Positions 10,508 through 18,653 of a stretch of 64,000 nucleotides of DNA are shown here, piece after piece. The first letter of the stretch is position 1. Each line of letters opens with the position of its first letter. The notes below the pieces were generated by a model, which did no database searches, had not been told where the DNA came from, and saw only the letters and a list, made by a program, of their open reading frames with translations. The position numbers were made by a program, and so were the translations under genes. The DNA comes from Anastrepha obliqua (Eukaryota > Arthropoda > Insecta > Diptera > Tephritidae): contig NC_072894.1 in assembly GCF_027943255.1 (NCBI RefSeq), positions 53,447,601-53,511,600 on the forward strand. Direction: 5' to 3'.

Positions 10508-12188
10508 CTGTGATTATGCAAAATTCTTTGCTAAAATCTGGGTACTGTAATAAATTTGGTTGAACAAGTTTATTTTTTAAGTACTGGAATGCATTTTGGC
10601 ATTCCGCAGTCCATTCGAAAGGAACGTTCTTTTTACATAATCTAGTTATGTGCCGTGAATAATCGGCGAAGTTTTTAATGAAACGTCGGTAATAATTGCA
10701 AAATGCAAAGAATCTTCTAGCGCTATCTGCGTCCGTAGGGACAGGATAATTATTGATAACATCAAATTTTTTGTCATCTGGTAGGATTCCTTTATCTGTG
10801 CATCTGTGACCTAAAAACGTCACCTCGTGCATGAAAAATGAACATTTTTCTGGATGCAATTTTAGATTGTTTTTTCTACAAAGTTTAAAAACATCTGTTA
10901 AATTTATAATCATATGTTGTTCAGAACAGCCAATGACGATTAAATCATCCATATAAAGGAATGCTTGTGAAGGCTCTAGGCCTGAGAATGCTATTGTCAT
11001 CATTCTCTGAAATGAGTTAGGCGCTATTTTTAAACCAAATGGTAATCGCGTGAAGCGATATGAACCATTGCTTGTTGAAAAAGACGTTATGTTTCTTGAG
11101 TTTTCCTCAAGTTCAATTTGGTGGAAACCTGACATTAAGTCAAGGCATGAAAAATATTTAGCTCTACCCAATTGATCGAGAATATCGTCAATTCTGGGGA
11201 GTGGAAATTTATCTGACAGCAATTTTTTATTTATTTGGCGATAATCAATTACTAATCGCCATTTTTTCTCTTTAGAGCCTGGAAGAGCTTTCTTTGGGAC
11301 TAACAAAAGTGGGCTATTGTATGGTGAGACAGACGGTTCAACAATATTTTGTTCAATTAATTTTCCAACTTGATGCTGGATTTCTTCTATTTGGCTATGC
11401 GGACATCGATAATTTTTTACGTATACTGGCTCATCATCCTTAAGTCTCAATTTTTGCTTATAAAAATTGTTTGTTGTGATTGGTTCGGTTTCAAGTCCGA
11501 ACACATCACTATACTGGGTGCATATTTCTTCAAGTGGTTTCTTAAACAAAACTGGAAAATTTTTCTTTAATTTATTAATTACAGACTCCTTTCTTTTTTC
11601 TTTTGGATTTCGAACAAAATCGTAGTTCGAAAGTGATTCAAATTTTAAGTTGTTAATGCCTACTACTTGGCATGTATCTGTGGTATTTAAGAATCGGACA
11701 AAAGTATTTTGGGCTGTTGCAATAGTGTTTGCAACATAAACACCCGGTTTAATTTCCTGATTTGGAATTAAAATGTTTTCTTCTGCTGAAGACAACTCTA
11801 TTTTGCGTATCACTTGGGATCTTGCTGGTAGAAGTGTCGAGTTAGTACCAGAACTAAATGTTATTGGGACGTAGACAGGATACGTTAGGTTTTGCGGTCT
11901 AATTATAAACCAATCCTTTGAACTATTGTAATCTAATTGGCAATTAAATCTTTTTATGAAATCTAATCCTATTATTCCATCGCAGGGGATTGCGAAATCT
12001 GAATGAAGTAGATGAAATTTGTATGGAATAATGTATTTGTCTGTTTGTAATTTCATCGAGACTAGTCCTTTGGAGTTTATTACTCCTTCTCCTATGCCTC
12101 GAATGTCTATAATTCTATTGATTTGGATGTCATGAAAGACATCAGAATTTTCTTTTATAATTGAAATGTCTGCACCTGTATCAATCAA
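10485..12188 (-). CDS. pol: protease and reverse transcriptase part of pol
   Basis: 567 codons from the first ATG. The protease active site IDTGAD is at the very start, and the open frame extends upstream of the ATG into the end of gag in the -1 register. Translation is therefore probably by -1 frameshifting from gag, and the ATG is not the real start. RT motifs follow in order: VPKKALPGSKEKKWRLVIDY, LPRIDDILDQL, FSCLDLMSGFHQIEL, LPFGLKIAPNSFQRMM and the catalytic YMDD (FLYMDDLIVIG). The connection ends with FCIITDA at the beginning of RNase H, where the frame is lost. The domain order and the YMDD box are those of Ty3/gypsy (Metaviridae) elements. Confidence 0.88.
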   Translation of the reverse strand: MIDTGADISIIKENSDVFHDIQINRIIDIRGIGEGVINSKGLVSMKLQTDKYIIPYKFHLLHSDFAIPCDGIIGLDFIKRFNCQLDYNSSKDWFIIRPQNLTYPVYVPITFSSGTNSTLLPARSQVIRKIELSSAEENILIPNQEIKPGVYVANTIATAQNTFVRFLNTTDTCQVVGINNLKFESLSNYDFVRNPKEKRKESVINKLKKNFPVLFKKPLEEICTQYSDVFGLETEPITTNNFYKQKLRLKDDEPVYVKNYRCPHSQIEEIQHQVGKLIEQNIVEPSVSPYNSPLLLVPKKALPGSKEKKWRLVIDYRQINKKLLSDKFPLPRIDDILDQLGRAKYFSCLDLMSGFHQIELEENSRNITSFSTSNGSYRFTRLPFGLKIAPNSFQRMMTIAFSGLEPSQAFLYMDDLIVIGCSEQHMIINLTDVFKLCRKNNLKLHPEKCSFFMHEVTFLGHRCTDKGILPDDKKFDVINNYPVPTDADSARRFFAFCNYYRRFIKNFADYSRHITRLCKKNVPFEWTAECQNAFQYLKNKLVQPNLLQYPDFSKEFCIITDAGKQCI

Positions 12189-12271
12189 AAATGTTATCTT
12201 TTTATTTGTTGCAACATTTTTGAATGATACGAAATTGTTGAGACTTAAGTTAACAGTATATATTTTATTAT

Positions 12272-13498
12272 TTAATTTTGTGTATCTGGAGGTGTCTGGG
12301 AGTTTCCCGAAATATTTTGGGCAACTCGGACATTATTGTTATTATAATTATTTCTGTTTTGGTCGTTGCCTCTGTTAGAATAATTTCTACCTCTGTTATT
12401 ACCTCGACCTCCTCTATTGTTATATCTGTTATTGTTATTATTATAACCGTTGTTTTGGTAATTACCTCTTCCTCGGTAATTACCTCGGTTACCTCGATAA
12501 TATCCATTTTGGCGCTGTTGGAAGCGCAGTACAGTATTTGACTGTCCTGTTGCTTCGGTACAGCTGTTCACAAACTTGGATATGGCATCATTCATATTAT
12601 TGAATGTGCCTGCCTGCATGATAAGTTTTACCTTATCTAAAGCGCAGTTCTGTGTCATGGCCTTGACAGCAAGCGTTGTGCTGTATTTAGTGGCTAATTC
12701 AGGTGACAATCCATCACTGATATAAGCTCCCTCAAGAGATTTAGTTAATTTTTCTACCTCCTAGGTATACTGATTAGCTGTTTTACTTTTTTGTTGCAGA
12801 TTTAGAAGTTTGGCAGATATTACTTCTACCGATTCTCCTTTCACTACTTTTGACAGTTGCGCAACTATTGCAGCTACTGTGTCTTCATTACTAATCAAGT
12901 TTCTAGCATGACCTTTGAGCTTTGTCTTTATTAGACTTATAGCTGCTGCTTCATGTGTGCCTTTAAGGGAATCTACTAGATTCAGCGCATCTATGAAACT
13001 TTGTAGGTTTTCGGCCTTTCCATCAAACTCAGGTATGAGTGATGAGGCTAGCTTAAGGAATTCCACAATTGTTTGTGCCATTGCTATTGTTGTTTCGCTT
13101 TCTTCAAGTGTATCAATGTCGCTTTCCGCTTTACCCTCTACTTCAATTATTGGTTTTGATTCGTCCAAATTTTGGAATTGATTTGGGCCAAACTCAATTT
13201 GATAGTAGGGATTTGTTGGTATTTGTAAGGTAATTTTGTGTCTTACACTTACATTTTCCAATCTTGTTTGTAATGAGCGTAATATTTTAAGACATTGATC
13301 TACATGTAAACTTGATATCTTGTATTTGTAAGAGGATGCTAATTGACTGATATTGTTATATTCAGCTACTAGAATGGTTGTATGGTGGATTAGCGTATTT
13401 ACACTTATTGTTGTATCTTTGTTAATACATTTATAAGATTTTTCAAATTTTTCCTTAATTGAATTAATTTGTTTTGCTAATTCTTTCCATTCCATCAC
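12272..13498 (-). pseudogene. gag: gag, interrupted by one in-frame stop
   Basis: The frame opens at the ATG at 13498 and runs to 12272, but a TAG at 12761-12763 splits it into a 245-codon N-terminal part and a C-terminal part. The N-terminal part is helical and Lys/Glu-rich with no zinc knuckle, and ends in a capsid-like region. The C-terminal 60 residues are Asn/Arg/Gly-rich with RGG-like repeats, suited to RNA binding instead of CCHC knuckles, as in 412/mdg1 elements. The last codons overlap pol in the -1 frame. The stop is either a disabling mutation or a readthrough site; the following GAGGTA is not a classical leaky context. Confidence 0.75.
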
Positions 13499-13591
13499 TC
13501 TTAGCGATACAACTTTACCAAAACTATTGTTGACAGCAATGAATTAATATATTTTGAATTTGGAAAAAAAATTAAATCAGTAAAATGAATT

Positions 13592-13810
13592 TTAGACTTT
13601 ATCTAAGTCGTTTGCACGGCTTAGATATCGTTTTTTTAAAGTACGTTTGTACATTAAGTAAATTTTGATTAATAAATTTGCTGCCGAAATTGCTACTATT
13701 AAAGCAAGAAGAACAATTTGAATGTCTAAATGATTGGTTGTATCGACAACTGATATAACATTCAGCACATTGGCTGTGTTATCCTCAACTTTGGAAGTTT
13801 TTCCTCCCAT
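13592..13810 (-). CDS. small membrane ORF upstream of gag
   Basis: 72 codons, intact, lying between the leader and gag. It begins MGGKTSK, a plausible N-myristoylation signal (Gly2, Ser6). It then has one strong hydrophobic segment (about residues 31-51, IVLLALIVAISAANLLIKIYL) and a basic tail ending in KRYLSRANDLDKV. I recall small ORFs of this kind in 412/mdg1-group elements but cannot verify it. Predicted role (inference): a membrane-anchored accessory protein made from the genomic RNA. The intact frame, in an element whose gag and pol are broken, is notable though short. Confidence 0.55.
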   Translation of the reverse strand: MGGKTSKVEDNTANVLNVISVVDTTNHLDIQIVLLALIVAISAANLLIKIYLMYKRTLKKRYLSRANDLDKV

Positions 13811-14230
13811 TTTTAAAATATCTATTTGTCTTCTTTAAAATTTTTTTTTTGTTTTAGTTATGGATTTGTCATTTCGTTTCTTCTATATATATATATATAC
13901 AATTTATTAATCCCTTTTTTTTTGTTTTTCAATCAATTTTTTTTTCATTACTTATATTTGCTGTTTTTACAAATATATTTTTATATATTTTTACTTTAAA
14001 AAAAATTTTTTGTTATTATTTTATTCACTCGCAGGTGAATTTACAATGTTTCCTGCCTATATTTTGTACAGCCTTCCGACATGTACTCTAATCGGGCGAG
14101 TTCTCGCTCAATTTTACAATGTATTTTTTTTTATTATAATAATATATGAAAATTAAAATATATTGGTGTGCGCACTTGGGAGCGCTGTCGGTCCTCGGTG
14201 GTGTCCTTGTCCTTGGCCTAGCTTGTAACG
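13811..14230 (-). other. A/T-rich spacer between leader ORF and membrane ORF
   Basis: Contains poly(T/A) runs and (TA)n near 13895. No convincing ORF; part of the LTR element's untranslated leader. Confidence 0.5.
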
Positions 14231-14607
14231 CTAGGCGGTGCCGGTGCTGGTCGCACAGGCTGCTGTGCAATGTTTGCACGTGTAGTTGCAGAATGGGCTG
14301 TCCAGCGGTCCCTCGCAGTCATCCGGGCACTGTCGCTTGTATTCTGGGATAGCTGTTGGTAATGGAGGTATTATTTTCTTTTTCAAATTTTTAATCTGGT
14401 GGTAGGTGATAGATGGATTTTTGTTTTTATTTATCAATTGCACTAGTTGTGCTTCGTGAAACGAGCGCTTTTCATGCATGGAAACAGAATCGTTCCATGC
14501 TGGCGGGTTGGCTTGATTGCTCAACTCTTTGCTGAGACGGTCAATTTCCGACCTCAGTTTTTGTTTTATTCCGCCGCGCTTTTTTTTTGTTTCTTATTCC
14601 TATCCAT
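14231..14607 (-). CDS. leader ORF: basic/coiled-coil N-terminus and Cys-rich C-terminus
   Basis: A 97-codon frame starts at the ATG at 14524. An in-phase-looking upstream extension reaches an ATG at 14607, but needs a one-base change in a run of nine A's (14580-14588). The upstream part is Lys-rich, then a heptad-like helix (LRSEIDRLSKELS). The C-terminus carries six cysteines in the pattern C-x3-C-x8-C-x3-C-x2-C-x3-C before the stop at 14231, suggesting metal binding or disulphides. No family is recognised. It lies in the 5' leader, before the membrane ORF and gag, and would be the first ORF of the genomic RNA. It could be a chance ORF; the Cys pattern and codon-like composition argue otherwise. 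Confidence 0.4.
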
Positions 14608-14857
14608 CTACACTCTACTCACTCAGATACTAATTTTGACATCCACAGCTATCCCTCCATCGCCGTCGTCTGTCGCTGACTGGCGCCCCCGTTTTTTTTT
14701 TTGTGTGTTGTTGTTGTAGTAGCTGTTGTTGTCCACTTTGCTTCACACCTCCCACTACGACTTTGGGCACTTTAAGTATTTTGGCCAAATCATTTGGTTG
14801 AAATTTAATTTTGTTGTATGTTGGCGCGCGAACGTTTTAAACGAAAACTAAAAACTT

Positions 14858-14870
14858 GTCACGGTCGCCA
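14858..14870 (-). promoter_or_regulatory. primer-binding site, tRNA-Arg type
   Basis: TGGCGACCGTGAC lies immediately downstream of the 5' LTR. This is the sequence used by 412/mdg1-type elements (tRNA-Arg 3' end), from memory. Confidence 0.8.
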
Positions 14871-15313
14871 TGTAGGAAAAAAGGTGGTTCGTTATCTTTA
14901 AACACGTTTACTCTTTGTCTTTTAATATGGAACTGAATCCAATCTTTTATTTCAAAAATTACTTAGGCTAAATACATGCTGCTTATACATAGAGTTCTGC
15001 CGCTGAGAGCAGCGACAGAACGGGAGAGCGTAGTATGCAAGTATGTATGTATGTTATTGTATATACATGCAGAAGGCATATATATAATGCGCTGGGACCG
15101 AACGGTCGAAGCGTCAAAGTGCTTGCACTGCAGATCCCACGCTGCAGGCCAGTCCGCATAAGTGACGGATCATATTGGTGCACTTATATATTTGATTGTA
15201 TAAACATAGCAACAAAGTGTCGCTATGTTGTGAGTATGGCATATGATCACTTGATGTATTGTATACTCTACAATACTGTGGGCATATGCTTATTAGGCAT
15301 ACAACATACTACA
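14871..15313 (-). repeat. 5' LTR
   Basis: Direct repeat of 7981-8428. As the 5' LTR it should carry the promoter of the element; no classical TATA box is obvious beyond an A/T-rich stretch near 15080. Confidence 0.92.
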
Positions 15314-15420
15314 CAAGTTAAGCCCCTTATAGATATGAGATTATAATACTTTCTTCAATGAAGTTAGTTTTATGTAAATGTTCATGTAAATATTACAAAA
15401 AAAAAAACAATTTTAAATTT

Positions 15421-15835
15421 TCATTCGAAATAGTCACCATTTGCTTTTACACAAGCCTTGAAATGATTAGGTTTTTCAGTTTTTGCAGCACGCACGGTTT
15501 TCATGGATGTTGACGTTGCTGCTCGAACTAAAGATTTTGAGTCTCTCAAAATTTCTGTAAGGTCTTCGACAGGGCATGTTCTCCATTTCAGACCCCAAAC
15601 TGTAGTCCAATGGATGCAGATCTGGACTTCCACACGGCCAAACTTCTGCGGCTATCAACTCAGGTTTATTGTTTTTTATCTACTGCTGGGTGGTTTTTTC
15701 CTTATGACTGGAGCGAAATCTTGCTGGAAGATCCTACGCTCTCCATTGAAGAGAGTACTGCTCAACTGCTTCACCACATATCTGCTTCTAAGACATTCTC
15801 CTGGTACACTTATGCACCAGTCCTAACCCGTTTTG
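15421..15835 (-). pseudogene. C-terminal half of a mariner-like transposase (family A), split
   Basis: Minus-strand frames give a decayed IS630/Tc1-mariner DDE domain: IFQQDF (second catalytic Asp block), KKTTQQ, PELIAAEVWPCGSPDLHPLD (third acidic block, PDLxPLD), and a C-terminus ending ACVKANGDYFE before a stop at 15421. Several frameshifts and stops break it. The N-terminal half of the same protein lies at 23735-24110 on the same strand, so the gene was split by 15836-23734. Confidence 0.75.
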
Positions 15836-16288
15836 ACGTGATAACGTCTTATAATTCGATTTAACAGGCTGCACGCACGAAAAAATGTGTCATTACCTTG
15901 CTCATTACTGTTCATATGTAGTTACCTTGCTCATATTAGTGTTACCTTGCTCATATGTAGTTACCTTGCTCATTGCATTGAATGAACTGCAAGCGAAAGA
16001 GCGGAAGGAACGACAAAGCAAACAAAGCAAACGAACGGCAACGTTCGACATCTTGCTCTCCCCTACTTAAGTGAGCGTATATATGTATGTATGTATATGC
16101 GCATATGTACATATATAAATTCACGTATTTGTATTGGCATATGCCTTCTTATTGATTATTATTATTTTGATTTACTTGAAGAATTTCAAATAAAACCAAG
16201 TTTGTTAATAATACCTGTTGTTTTAATGTTATTATTATTATTTTTTTATTATATCTGAAGGAAAAAATGTATGGTAATATTTACCATA
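15836..16288 (+). repeat. left part of an inverted-end repeat family ('family X')
   Basis: Begins TTTTGACGTGATAACGTC, continues with a segment shared almost base for base with 37287-37680, and includes five spaced copies of TTACCTTGCTCAT (15893-15975). The matching inverted end, GACGTTATCACGTTAAA, occurs at 23679-23695 and 37998-38014. It interrupts the family A transposase and is itself cut by the Helitron at 16289. Confidence 0.65.
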
Positions 16289-17420
16289 TCTATACTAATA
16301 TTATAAAGAGGAAAACTTTGTTTGTTTGGTTGTAATGAATAGGCTCAAAAACTACTGGACCGATTTTAAAAATTCTTTCACCATTCGAAAGCTACATCAC
16401 GAGTAACATGGATTATATTTTATTTTGGAAATAGGGCTCGAGATATAGGTCAAAACGTGGACCCGGGTAACCTTCGGATGTGTATGTACAATATGGGTAT
16501 CAAATGGAAGCTGTTGGTGAATGCTTTAGTTCAGAGTATTTCCATCCGCTCCGTGACTAGGGTCTCGAGATAGAGACCAAAACGTGGACCCTAGAATGTG
16601 TTTGTACAATATGGATATCAAATGAAAGCTGTTGATAAGTGCTTTAATACGGGGTAATTTTCATACCTATTGATGACTAGGGTCTGGAAATATATGCCAA
16701 AACGTGGACCCGCCGTGTCTTTGCACCGAATTAAACCAAACTTGCACACATTGTTAAGGAGGTATTGAAGATGGTTTCCGTATTGTTTGGGTACATATTG
16801 GTAGATATGGTCTCGAGATATAGGTCAAAACGTGGACCCGGGTAACCTTCGGATGTGTATGTACAATATGGGTATCAAATGGAAGCTGTTGGTGAATGCT
16901 TTAGTTCAGAGTATTTCCATCCGTTCCGTGACTAGTGTCTCGAGATAGAGACCAAAACGTGGACCCTAGAATGTGTTTATACAATATGGATATCAAATGA
17001 AAGCTGTTGATAAGTGCTTTAATACGGGGTAATTTTCATACCTATTGATGACTAGGGTCTCGAAATATATGCCAAAACGTGGACCCGCCGTGTCTTTGAA
17101 CCGAATTAAACCAAACTTACCCACATTGTTAAGTAGGTATTGAAGATGATTTCCGTATAGTTTGAATACCTATTGGTAGATAGGGTCTCGAGATATAGGT
17201 CAAAACGTTGACCCGGGTAACCTTCGGATGTGTATGTACAATATGGGTATCAAATGGAAGCTGTTGGTGAATGCTTTAGTACAGAGTATTTTTCATGCCG
17301 CTCCGTGACTGGGGTCTCGAGATATAGGTCAAAACGTGGACCCGGGTAACCTTTGGTTGTGTATGTACAATATGGGTATCAAATGAAAGCTGTTGATAAG
17401 TGCTTTAATACGGGGTAATT
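16289..17420 (+). mobile_element. 3'-truncated Helitron (copy H2)
   Basis: Starts TCTATACTAATATTATAAAG after an A and then consists mostly of about eight units of the ~127-bp family minisatellite (GTCAAAACGTGGACCC core). It stops mid-unit at GGGGTAATTT, where the (TGTTA)n array begins. The unique segment and CTAG end present in H1 and H3 are absent. Confidence 0.82.
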
Positions 17421-18251
17421 TGTTATGTTATGTTATGTTATGTTATGTTATGTTATGTTATGTTATGTTATGTTATGTTATGTTATGTTATGTTATGTTA
17501 TGTTATGTTATGTTATGTTATGTTATGTTATGTTATGTTATGTTATGTTATGTTATGTTATGTTATGTTATGTTATGTTATGTTATGTTATGTTATGTTA
17601 TGTTATGTTATGTTATGTTATGTTATGTTATGTTATGTTATGTTATGTTATGTTATGTTATGTTATGTTATGTTATGTTATGTTATGTTATGTTATGTTA
17701 TGTTATGTTATGTTATGTTATGTTATGTTATGTTATGTTATGTTATGTTATGTTATGTTATGTTATGTTATGTTATGTTATGTTATGTTATGTTATGTTA
17801 TGTTATGTTATGTTATGTTATGTTATGTTATGTTATGTTATGTTATGTTATGTTATGTTATGTTATGTTATGTTATGTTATGTTATGTTATGTTATGTTA
17901 TGTTATGTTATGTTATGTTATGTTATGTTATGTTATGTTATGTTATGTTATGTTATGTTATGTGATGTTATGTTATGTTATGTTATGTTATGTTATGTTA
18001 TGTTATGTTATGTTATGTTATGTTATGTTATGTTATGTTATGTTATGTTATGTTATGTTATGTTATGTTATGTTATGTTATGTTATGTTATGTTATGTTA
18101 TGTTATGTTATGTTATGTTATGTTATGTTATGTTATGTTATGTTATGTTATGTTATGTTATGTTATGTTATGTTATGTTATGTTATGTTATGTTATGTTA
18201 TGTTATGTTATGTTATGTTATGTTATGTTATGTTATGTTATGTTATGTTAT

Positions 18252-18252
<1 letters not shown>
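17421..18252 (+). repeat. (TGTTA)n microsatellite, about 166 units
   Basis: Nearly perfect pentanucleotide array, (ACATA)n on the minus strand, with a single variant near 17964 (TGTGA). It abuts the poly(T) that marks the 3' end of the R1-like element. ORFs called inside it are artefacts of the repeat. Confidence 0.97.
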
Positions 18253-18290
<38 letters not shown>

Positions 18291-18292
<2 letters not shown>

Positions 18293-18653
18293 GGAGGTTA
18301 AAATCAAAATGTCAGAAACATCATCACAGGTGCCGTCGCAACAGTGGTATGTGGGGCATGCTCCCACTAACACTATAACAACCCTCCTTATCGGCTGAGT
18401 TCCACCCTGGGACCGTGGTAACATTACGTCAAGGTGGAGCCGCGTGTATGTCTATTGACACAACAGGTACCTGCGTCCAGGTTCCTCTTTCATGGGCGTA
18501 TGGAGGTTATACGCTATCGATAATATCCATTGCGTTCACATCACAAGTGGTGCTGCAGCAAATGGAACATCGGAAAAGGTGTCGTAATTATTACCGACAT
18601 GTCGTAGTCTGATACCGTCTTGAGCACTAAGCTCAGGCGTCTGTGATTTGTCG
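18291..18653 (-). other. 3' UTR of the R1-like element
   Basis: Unique sequence between the ORF2 stop and the poly(A). It likely carries the RT recognition structure used for priming; none is evident by eye. Confidence 0.6.

Larger units (their letters stand above)
7981..15313 (-). mobile_element. complete mdg1/412-like Ty3/gypsy LTR retrotransposon
   Basis: Two near-identical LTRs (7981-8428, 14871-15313) differ by two substitutions and one 5-bp indel. Both begin and end TG...CA, and CAAG (7977-7980, 15314-15317) is the 4-bp target duplication. Order on the minus strand: 5' LTR, primer-binding site, leader ORF, small membrane ORF, gag, pol (PR-RT-RNase H-IN), polypurine tract, 3' LTR. There is no env. 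The primer site TGGCGACCGTGAC and the PR-RT-RH-IN order fit the 412/mdg1 group, known to prime from tRNA-Arg. LTR similarity implies recent insertion, yet gag has a stop and pol has three frame changes, two of them in or near homopolymers. Confidence 0.92.

Noticed and set aside
17393..18398. Long plus-strand ORFs of repeated MLCYV residues (also 22758-23683 and 37755-37970)
   Set aside because: They are translations of the perfect (TGTTA)n array, open in all three frames; no start context or domain. Not genes.
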